From: Corynebacterium silvaticum
GTDB taxonomy: Bacteria; Actinomycetota; Actinomycetes; Mycobacteriales; Mycobacteriaceae
Assembly: GCF_004382825.2 (NCBI RefSeq)
Contig: NZ_SDQO02000004.1
Span: forward strand, 248,001-312,000
Direction of reading: 5' to 3'
Length of the DNA stretch: 64,000 nt
The position numbers and the translations under genes were made by a program. Position 1 is the first letter of the stretch. Each line of letters begins with the position of its first letter. Positions 57,505 through 64,000 of the stretch are shown piece after piece. A model generated the notes under the pieces. That model searched no databases. It was not told where the DNA came from and was given only the letters and a program-made list of their open reading frames with translations.

Positions 57505-58491
57505 CCAGCACACTCCGTATACTCCGCAGCGCAGACCTCGCCCACGTGGTAGTCGATCCCCAATCAGTTCTCAGCGCCGTGCGTACTGCGCTTACAGAGC
57601 TGGGGCGCGGGGATGCCGAATGCCCCGAAAAAATTACAGTCAAGGTTCCCACCAGCGTGAGTTACTCGATGCTGGGCCGTAGTTCGACGCTGTCTACCGT
57701 GGGTTTTAAAACTTCTTTCACGCACTGGGAACCACGCAACGCCGACGGGCACCGTGAAAAATCCTATGCAACCACGCTCACGCTTTACGACGACACCACC
57801 GGCGCCCCCATCGCCATGATGGATGGTGCCCCCATCGGAGCGTTAAGAACCCCCGCCGTCTCCGCAGTTTTGGCGCAGGCCGCTGGATGCAGCCCTACAT
57901 CGACACTCGTTATCGGTTCAGGGGTCCAAGGACAACAGGCCTCCCCCTTCCTACTCACAGAATTTCCCACTTTGTCCCGGCTCATAATCTCAGGACATCA
58001 CCCGGATAGTGTGGAAAGAGCAAAGGACCTTGCGTTGCGCTTAAAACAGCAGCGTCACGAGGAAGGGACATCACCGTTGATCTGGTCGATGACCCTGCGC
58101 CATTAGCACGCGAATGTGATCTTGTTATCGGGGCAGCCGGGCCCGATACTCCCGCGGTGGTTACCGCCAAGGACCTCCAAGAACATGCCACCGTCGTGGT
58201 GGTGGGTTATGGCATCGATGCCAGCGTCTGCCATCAAGCGGAGCGGATTATCACCACAAGCGAACGGCAGATGCATCTCACGGAACAGACTTTGCAGATG
58301 CGCACGGTGTTATGCCCGAAATAACTGCCGAGCTCCCCGCGCTTTTAGCTTCCCAACGCCCATTGCGGGCGTCGTCAGGCATTACTTCCTGTTACAACAG
58401 CGGCCTTGTCCTTACAGACATCGCAGTAGGTTCTGTTTTCGCGGCTGCAGCCATAGAGCAAAACCTTGGGGTGGAGGTGGACCTATGGTAG
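57501..58491 (+). pseudogene. SbnB/ornithine-cyclodeaminase-like dehydrogenase, two frameshifts
   Basis: In staphyloferrin B synthesis SbnB oxidises N-(1-amino-1-carboxyl-2-ethyl)-glutamate to 2-oxoglutarate and L-2,3-diaminopropionate with NAD+. Here the first frame holds KSYATTLTLYDDTTGAPIA, GAPIGALRTPAVSA and the Rossmann motif LVIGSGVQGQ. It then breaks at A4 58043-58046 (one base lost), continues as DITVDLVDDPAPLARECDLVIGAAG, breaks again at GG 58282-58283 (one base lost), and ends as GTDFADAHGVMPEITAELPALL...EVDLW. With both repaired it is ~330 residues and complete. As it stands it cannot make a full protein. Confidence 0.85.
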
Positions 58492-59592
58492 CCGCTCCCG
58501 TTTGTCGTATGCCGATCCCCTCATGGCAGGAGGAATTAGCGCACTCACCGACATTGGAGAGCATCGCGCATGTCGCCCGTGGACCTTTCCACGTCCTATA
58601 CCCGCGCAATTTCACGGACACGGCGAAACACTGGATCGACACCGCTGCAGATATCGGAATCGCTTTTGGTCTGCGCTTTGGCAAGAAATCCAACAAATCC
58701 GGATGCTTTGCGCGGTGCCTCGCCGATATATGTGCGCAGGGATACGACGCCGGAATCGACGTTGCCAGCACCAACGAGCTCCATGCTGCTCTCTGCGCAG
58801 GAGTGCCTGGAGAACAACTCGTGGTTACCGGCCCCACTCCAACCGCTGACCTTATCCGGCTTGCTACCTACCACGGTTCTCTTCTAACGGTCTCTAGGCC
58901 CGAGGACGTTGATGCGATAGCCAGGGTCATGCACGATATACAGCCGATAAAAAAGCTCAGGGTCATGCTCCGTCTTAGTTCTCGCGGACCACACACGCGC
59001 TTTGGTATGAGCCCCGAACAGAGTTATGCCGTAGCGCAGGCGTTAGAGTCTGGTCGCCACCGAGGCCTTCCTGTAAGCATCATCGGCGTGAGTTTTCATT
59101 GCAATGGATACGACTTAGACGAGCGTTAAAGACAGGGCGATTGCCCACGGAATCACGCTGCTGGCCGAGCCAGGAAGAAGTTTGTGCCAAGCAGTAGGAG
59201 CAAGCTACTTTCCCGTGCTCTCCTGCCACAGGCTTCCCAATGCAGAGGGAAACGTAACCGTTGTAGAGGGTACCAGCCTGAGCCTGTCTGAGCAGTGGTT
59301 TGACTCCGAGTACTACCCGGACCCGTATCTCATCCGTGCGGGGACAATCGTTGACCAGGGTGAACCCACGAGTTCCGCCGTGGCGGGATCTACATGCTTG
59401 GATGGCGATTACCTAAGCCGGAGGTTTATCCGCTTCCCCGACCGTCCCCAACCTGGCGACATTCTGGTCTATCCCGATACGGCGGGCTATCAGATGGATT
59501 CCAACGAATCCGCGTTTCATGGCAAAGAGCCTCCCAAAAAAATTGTCTTTTCCACTACCCCACACCAGCACTTCACAGAGGATTTTTCATGA
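58485..59592 (+). pseudogene. PLP group III decarboxylase (SbnH/Y4yA-like), frameshifted and internally shortened
   Basis: An alanine-racemase-fold amino-acid decarboxylase. The first part (MVAAPVCRMP...) has the PLP-lysine region GLRFGKKSNKSGCF, DVASTNELHAALCAGV and ends at GVSFHCNGYDLDER followed by a stop at 59127-59129. In another frame it resumes as AIAHGITLLAEPGRSLCQAVGASY and runs through VVEGTSLSLSEQWFDSEYYPDPY and GDILVYPDTAGYQMDSNES to TGA 59592. In related enzymes roughly a hundred residues separate the SFH motif from the EPGRSL motif; here only about a dozen do, so an internal deletion plus frameshift is inferred. Overlaps the previous and next genes by a few bases. Confidence 0.78.
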
Positions 59593-60659
59593 CCAACACC
59601 GTTGTTACCCGCGTATCCCAGCTCATTGGCAACACCCCGCTATTCGAGCTCGTCGCTACGCCTTCTGGAAGCCGAGTATTGCTTAAACTCGAACAATTTA
59701 ATCCCTCCGGGAGCGCAAAAATTCGCATGGCGGAATCCATGATCAACGCCGCAGAAGCAGAGGGCAGGCTCCAGGCCGGCGGCACGATTGTCGAGTCCAC
59801 CTCAGGAAACACGGGGCAAGGCCTAGCAATTCTTGCGGTTGAGCGCGGCTATAAATTTGTGGCTGTGGTGGATAACCACTCCTGTAAAGACAAACTCAAT
59901 GCCATGAGCGCAATGGACACTCACCTCGAATATGTTGCGGCAGAAGGCGACGATGCGCTTGCGACCTCAGCACGCGAGGACTACGCCGAAGAACTTGGTC
60001 AACAACCCGGATGGGTTTTTATGAAGCAACACGACAACGAGGCCAATTCCAGGGGCTACTACCCCGCCGCAGACGAAATCATAGAAACGCTAGGACACTG
60101 CCCGTCTCATCTGATCAGCGCGGTGGGCACAGGCGGGAGCCTGTTCGGGGTGACCGAACGCCTTAATGAGCTGGGTTATCGGCCACACACTATAGGGGTA
60201 GAACCCGAAGGATCTATCGCTTTTGGCGGACCGGCGCATGATTACAGGCAATCGGGTACCGGTACTCCTGAGGGGGCCGTTATCGGCACTGCTGTACGCT
60301 ACGATCTCCTCGATATGGGGGCAAAGGTCTCTGACATCGCTGCTTTCGCGGCTTGCCGGACGATCGCAAGGCATACTGGTCTGCTGCTCGGAGGTTCCGC
60401 CGGCGGAGCCGTTGTTGCTGCATTAGAGTTGCTTCCTACGCTGCCGGCTGGGTCCACGTCAGTAACCATGGTCTGCGATGGCGGCGAAAAATACTTGGAT
60501 ACTGTCTTCAACGACTCATGGATGCGCTCTCATAACCTGCTTGATTCCGACCTTGAGGAACAAATCTGGAAGCATATAACCGCATTGCGTGAGGGAGTAT
60601 CCCCTGCCCCGCTAAAACTCACCCGAGTCTCTTGGTCAAAGGAAAAAACGTGCGTCTAG
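59589..60659 (+). CDS. SbnA-like PLP enzyme (cysteine synthase fold)
   Basis: In staphyloferrin B synthesis SbnA condenses O-phospho-L-serine with L-glutamate to give the precursor of L-2,3-diaminopropionate. 356 residues from ATG 59589. SQLIGNTPLFEL, PLP Lys44 in NPSGSAKIRMAE, SGNTG at 72-76 and the GTGGS phosphate loop at 180-184 are intact, as is GGSAGGAVVAAL. The KIR after the lysine, in place of KDR of true cysteine synthases, and the setting with an SbnB-like gene support the SbnA role over O-acetylserine sulfhydrylase. Start overlaps the decarboxylase stop as ATGA. Confidence 0.85.
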   Translation: MTNTVVTRVSQLIGNTPLFELVATPSGSRVLLKLEQFNPSGSAKIRMAESMINAAEAEGRLQAGGTIVESTSGNTGQGLAILAVERGYKFVAVVDNHSCKDKLNAMSAMDTHLEYVAAEGDDALATSAREDYAEELGQQPGWVFMKQHDNEANSRGYYPAADEIIETLGHCPSHLISAVGTGGSLFGVTERLNELGYRPHTIGVEPEGSIAFGGPAHDYRQSGTGTPEGAVIGTAVRYDLLDMGAKVSDIAAFAACRTIARHTGLLLGGSAGGAVVAALELLPTLPAGSTSVTMVCDGGEKYLDTVFNDSWMRSHNLLDSDLEEQIWKHITALREGVSPAPLKLTRVSWSKEKTCV

Positions 60660-62056
60660 CTAGCTCTGGTTCACAAGATCCCGGCTTTTTACATAGGCAA
60701 CTTCTGCGGCTTTCCCTCCCCTTAGCTGGGACCCAGCTGGCCAACATTGCGTTATCCACCACGGACACCATCGTGATGGGATATCTCAGCGTTGCGGCCC
60801 TGGCAGGTGGTGGTCTGGCGGTGATCTGGTTTAACCAAATTCGCACGATGGCGGTCGGCCTCCTTACTCCCTTGGGAAACCGTATCGCGCAAGTCCATGC
60901 ACGCTACGAGCATAATCCCAGTACTGAGCTGCAACAAGAGATCCGCAATCTCACGCGCACTGGCCTGTTCTTAGCAACAGCGAGCGGGGTTATTGGTGCA
61001 ATCCTTCTCGTCCTGATTAGTTACGCGCTGCCGTTGTTCGGCCAGCCGTCGGCGGTTACCGACGCCGCTATCCCCATGATGTGGGCTCTAGCCCCTGGTC
61101 TTATTCCGTGTCTCTGGTTCCAGGTATCACGGCAGTTTTGTGTAGGGCTAGGCAAACCACAATCGCTCTTGGGGATCACCCTCGCCATGGTCGTTGTCAA
61201 TGCCTTGCTGAACTTTGCTTTTGCCTTTGGCTACGGGCCGTTTCCTGAGCTTGGTCTCGTAGGAATCGGTCTATCCACCACGCTCGTTCACTGCATATCT
61301 GCAGCCGCCTATTTCGTCTTAATCAACAGAAATCCTGACATTAACGCGTTCCACGCCATCGACTTTTGGCGTCGCGACGCAACCTCGTTCCGCTCCCAGC
61401 TCCTGCCGCAGCTACGTACTCAGCTGCGTTTAGGGGCTCCGGTCTCAGCCACCTATGGCGCGGAAGCCGGCATGTTTTCGGTCTTAGCCCTCATCATGGG
61501 GTCATTCGGCGCTGATGCTCTTGCGGCTCACAATGTGGTGTACCAAGTTACGTTCATCGTTTTCCAAATCGGAATCGGTTTTTCCCACGGCAGCTCAATA
61601 CTGGTCAGCCGTGCATTTGGGCTTCACGACGTCCACCTCTCCCGACGTATCGGTCTGCAAGCGCTAGCCACCATGATGGGAGTTGTAGCCATAGCCGCGA
61701 TTTTTTTCCTTTTCACACCCGAATTTGTGCTCCGTCCTTTTATGCGTGATGCCACCCCCGAAGCACTGGCTCTCGCAGTGTCTTTGCTCATGATCGGCAC
61801 GCTCATGGAGTTTGTGGATACTGGCCAAAACGTGGCAATCGGTGCATTACGAGGCATCAATGACACCTCAACAGGCCTTAAAGCTTCCCTCCTAGGCTAT
61901 TGGGTTGTAGGACTTCCCGCTGCTTTAGCTTTTGCCTATGGTTTTCATCTCGGTCCTCATGGAATCTGGTGGGGTTTAGTCGCCGGGCTGGCAACATCGG
62001 CGTTCCTTTTATGGACCACCTTCCTACGAAAAACCCAGGCTCTAGAAAAGTCATAG
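60650..62056 (+). CDS. MATE-family exporter
   Basis: A Na+/H+-driven efflux protein with twelve helices, 468 residues from GTG 60650, which has AAAGG seven bases upstream and overlaps the previous stop. MATE features are LPLAGTQLANIALSTTDTIVMGYLSVAALAGGG at the N-terminus and LRLGAPVSATYGAEAGMFSVLALIMGSFGADALAAHNVVYQ at the start of the second half. As the last gene of the biosynthetic operon it probably exports the product. The frame is intact. Confidence 0.88.
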   Translation: MRLASSGSQDPGFLHRQLLRLSLPLAGTQLANIALSTTDTIVMGYLSVAALAGGGLAVIWFNQIRTMAVGLLTPLGNRIAQVHARYEHNPSTELQQEIRNLTRTGLFLATASGVIGAILLVLISYALPLFGQPSAVTDAAIPMMWALAPGLIPCLWFQVSRQFCVGLGKPQSLLGITLAMVVVNALLNFAFAFGYGPFPELGLVGIGLSTTLVHCISAAAYFVLINRNPDINAFHAIDFWRRDATSFRSQLLPQLRTQLRLGAPVSATYGAEAGMFSVLALIMGSFGADALAAHNVVYQVTFIVFQIGIGFSHGSSILVSRAFGLHDVHLSRRIGLQALATMMGVVAIAAIFFLFTPEFVLRPFMRDATPEALALAVSLLMIGTLMEFVDTGQNVAIGALRGINDTSTGLKASLLGYWVVGLPAALAFAYGFHLGPHGIWWGLVAGLATSAFLLWTTFLRKTQALEKS

Positions 62057-62084
62057 GGCGCTACCTGCGAGTACGTACACCACA

Positions 62085-62134
62085 AAGATTGGTAGTTGTC
62101 CTGTAATTCAGGAACAGCTACCAATCTTCTTTTC
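62085..62134 (+). terminator. Terminator of the biosynthetic operon
   Basis: Outer 11-bp stem AAGATTGGTAG / CTACCAATCTT with an inner TCCTG/CAGGA stem, followed by CTTTTCTTT. Confidence 0.88.
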
Positions 62135-62431
62135 TTTACACATAGGCCTCAAAAACTGGCTAAGACACCAACACACTTCAGCTAAAAAGTTTTAAAAACT
62201 TAGCATTTCCACTGGTGTAGCACCCATCTTCTTTCCTTCTTCGAACAATCCATCGCATGCTACACATCCAATGTCACAAGGGCTTCATATCTTCTATATC
62301 AGACAAGCACCGCGGTCCAGACTCTCGTGGAAACCGCGACCTATATTTTCTACGGATGCTGTGCTCGCGGTGTTTGTCACCCATGACAATCAATGACTAT
62401 TCCCTCATAGTCCATGTTCAAAGGAGCACCG
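62135..62431. other. Intergenic region before the Ltp-like gene
   Basis: About 300 bases without a convincing gene. AT-rich, with an A/T-rich near-palindrome at 62180-62203 and a CGCGGT/ACCGCG pair near 62311-62338. It should contain the promoter of the next gene. Confidence 0.5.
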
Positions 62432-63015
62432 ATGTCTGCACCTATCCCTCAGCCAACAGATAACCCATACACCCAGCAGCCTCCTGCAAAAAAGAAAGGT
62501 GGATGCTTTAAGTGGGGAGCCATCGCTGGTGGTGGTCTCCTCGTCCTTGGAATTGTATCTTCTCTGGGAGGTGGCGGTGACACCAACACTTCTGCAGGGT
62601 CCCCAACCACCCAACAGCAAGCTATAAACAACATTGCAGCAACGCCACAGCACAACGACGTTGCCACTGCGACTCAGACAACCGATGTTGCCGCTACCCC
62701 CGATGTCCCGCGTGAATTCAAAAATGCATTGCGCAGCGCCGAACAGTATTCAAAGCTCATGCACATGTCTAAAGCTGGTATTTACAACCAGTTAACATCC
62801 GAGTACGGGGAGAAATTCAGCCCCGAAGCAGCACAGTATGCAGTTGATACGATCAAAGCCGACTGGAGAACAAAAACGCACTGGAAACAGCAAAGAAATA
62901 CCAAGACACTATGGCGATGTCTTCTGATGCAATTTACGACCAACTGGTCTCTGAGTACGGAGAAAAATTTACCCCCGAGCAGGCGCATTATGCCATTGAC
63001 AACCTTCCGCAATAA
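62432..63015 (+). pseudogene. Ltp-family (host cell surface-exposed lipoprotein-like) protein, frameshifted
   Basis: Starts MSAPIPQPTDNPYTQQ after an AAGGAG site, with one membrane helix (~27-45) after KKKGG. Two copies of the Ltp repeat follow: SAEQYSKLMHMSKAGIYNQL..YGEKFSPEAAQYAVD and, in a second frame, AKKYQDTMAMSSDAIYDQL..YGEKFTPEQAHYAID ending NLPQ. Adding one A to the A5 run at 62872-62876 joins them and ends at TAA 63015; otherwise the frame runs on to 63028 with an unrelated tail. Ltp proteins are known from corynebacterial surfaces and as phage superinfection-exclusion lipoproteins. There is no lipobox here. Confidence 0.82.
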
Positions 63016-63045
63016 CATAGGTAGTTGAGATAGTAGCCCGGTATC

Positions 63046-63090
63046 GAGCCACCTTGCCCTGCCAATAAGGTTTTTGGGCAATGGTGGCTC
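63046..63090 (+). terminator. Hairpin after the Ltp-like gene
   Basis: GAGCCACCTTGCC pairs with GGCAATGGTGGCTC with one bulged base, 31 bases past the repaired stop. Confidence 0.65.
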
Positions 63091-63103
63091 TACCATTTAT
63101 CCC

Positions 63104-64000
63104 ATGTTGTATGCTTCTTCCGCGTTTTCTGCGGAGATTACTCTGGCGGCCGAAGCAAGCCAGACCGATACCCTTGTGTCCTTTGCGTGGATCATGGCGG
63201 CCGCGCTCGTAGCCCCGCTGCTCTCCTACGCCACGGGGAAACGTATCCCCGCCGTCGTGTTGCTCATCGCTTTCGGATGTCTCATTGGCCCCCACGTGCT
63301 GGGCTTGGCCTCGGAAGCCGGAGGCGTTGGATTAATCAAAGAAATCGGCCTAGGTATGCTCTTTCTTCTTGCCGGCTATGAGATCGATCCGGAAACCCTC
63401 CGTGGAAAGGAAGGACGATCCGGCCTTTCCACGTGGATCATATGTGCGGTGTTGAGCTTCCTCGGAGCTTTTGCCATCTTGGGCTTTGATAACTTTTCCA
63501 CAGCAATCGTGCTTGCCATCGCCGTTACCTCCACGGCAATTGGAACGTTGCTACCGATTATGAAGCAACAGAATCTGCTGAACACCTCCGTGGGATCATC
63601 CCTCATGATTCATGGAGCAATCGGAGAAATCGCCCCTATTCTGGCCATGGCTTTATTGCTGTCGGCTCGCTCAACATGGATGACAGCTGCTGTCCTGTTC
63701 GTGTTCTTCCTCATCGCTATTGTGGTAGCCATTGTCCCCAAGACCGTGAAATTGTTCCTCCCATGGATGGGACGTGCGATGGTCGATGGGGCGGGATCAA
63801 CAAACCAGACAGTCCTGCGACTCATCTTGTTAATGCTGGCCATCTTGATGGCTGTCGCAGCAGTCTTTGAATTAGACGTGGTCCTCGGGGCTTTTGCTGC
63901 AGGCTTTATCCTGCGACAAATGGTTCCCCAAAAGTACCGAGTAGCACTGGAACAGCGTCTAGATATTGTCGGTTATAGCCTGCTTATACCGGTATTCTTC
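63104..64000 (+). CDS. CPA2-type cation:proton antiporter (cut by window edge)
   Basis: Begins MLYASSAFSAEITLAAEASQ at ATG 63104 and is open for 299 codons to the window edge. It has about eight hydrophobic segments of the Na_H_Exchanger family (KefB/MnhB-like CPA2): PAVVLLIAFGCLIGPHVLGL, LGMLFLLAGYEIDPETLRG, VTSTAIGTLLPIM, GEIAPILAMALLL and VVLGAFAAGFILRQMV. Ion specificity cannot be told. The rest of the protein and any regulatory domain lie beyond the window. Confidence 0.85.
   Translation, partial: MLYASSAFSAEITLAAEASQTDTLVSFAWIMAAALVAPLLSYATGKRIPAVVLLIAFGCLIGPHVLGLASEAGGVGLIKEIGLGMLFLLAGYEIDPETLRGKEGRSGLSTWIICAVLSFLGAFAILGFDNFSTAIVLAIAVTSTAIGTLLPIMKQQNLLNTSVGSSLMIHGAIGEIAPILAMALLLSARSTWMTAAVLFVFFLIAIVVAIVPKTVKLFLPWMGRAMVDGAGSTNQTVLRLILLMLAILMAVAAVFELDVVLGAFAAGFILRQMVPQKYRVALEQRLDIVGYSLLIPVFF

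Noticed and set aside
58116..58484. N-terminal extension of the decarboxylase frame
   Set aside because: It overlaps the 3' part of the SbnB-like gene, which gives a sensible protein in its own (shifted) frames; the decarboxylase starts at ATG 58485.
62257..62463. Open frame of 68 codons before the Ltp-like gene
   Set aside because: No ribosome-binding site, mixed composition, and it overlaps a better supported start at 62432.
1..64000. CRISPR arrays, insertion sequences, prophage genes, rRNA
   Set aside because: No regularly spaced repeats, transposase, integrase, phage structural genes or rRNA sequences were recognised in either strand.

Overview
The window is a stretch of chromosome from a Corynebacterium, probably the C. 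diphtheriae / C. ulcerans / C. pseudotuberculosis group. The evidence is a moderate GC content, BetP with a corynebacterial C-terminal tail, AmtR, the gluABCD operon, the MprAB-HtrA-Mog-MscL block, the MoeA-like Glp with its membrane partner gene, mycoredoxin, and a DtxR-type operator. The species assignment is inference.

Positions 1-51 kb are mostly core genome. From left to right: metG (cut by the edge) and rsmI; a YkvI-like membrane protein and the betaine carrier betP, divergent from the protein mannosyltransferase pmt; an anti-sigma-like zinc-finger protein with DoxX; a glp/rimJ/glpR block with galU; 5-FTHF cyclo-ligase, a SAF-domain protein and mscL; mog, htrA and the envelope-stress system mprAB; two facing clusters of ribosomal proteins, rpmE2-rpmF and rpmB-rpmG-rpsN-rpsR, in which the L31, L28, L33, S14 and S18 proteins lack zinc-binding cysteine pairs; a DUF294-like protein and the nitrogen regulator amtR; a citE-like lyase with the glutamate importer gluABCD; purH-purN behind a DUF6350 membrane protein; an M23 peptidase, pcrA, chorismate mutase, an aldehyde dehydrogenase, pgi and a YccF protein; the DNA repair genes nei (frameshifted), mug and lhr; then cysQ, thyA-folA, mrx1 and cobF; and finally tRNA-Arg(CCU).

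Downstream of the tRNA the character changes. After two consecutive long inverted repeats (51.4-51.6 kb) comes a divergent, probably DtxR-controlled locus (51.6-62.1 kb). Its left arm encodes an Opp/Dpp/Nik-type ABC importer: a double ATPase, two permeases and a lipoprotein binding protein. Its right arm encodes an Fe(II)/2-oxoglutarate amino-acid oxygenase, an SbnB/ornithine-cyclodeaminase-like dehydrogenase, a PLP group III (SbnH/Y4yA-like) decarboxylase, an SbnA-like cysteine-synthase-fold enzyme and a MATE exporter. SbnA plus SbnB is the known route to L-2,3-diaminopropionate. With a dedicated exporter, importer and iron operator, the locus reads as a small amino-acid-derived metallophore (or chelator) synthesis, export and re-uptake system. 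No NRPS or NIS synthetase is present in it.

The locus looks broken in this strain. Single-base frameshifts lie in the binding protein, one permease and (twice) the SbnB-like gene. The decarboxylase has a frameshift and seems to lack an internal segment. The oxygenase start sits beside an A7 tract that would put it out of frame. Ltp-like gene fragments at 62.4-63.0 kb are also frameshifted. Only one such lesion (nei) was noticed in the first 51 kb, so decay is concentrated here. The window ends inside a CPA2-type cation:proton antiporter.
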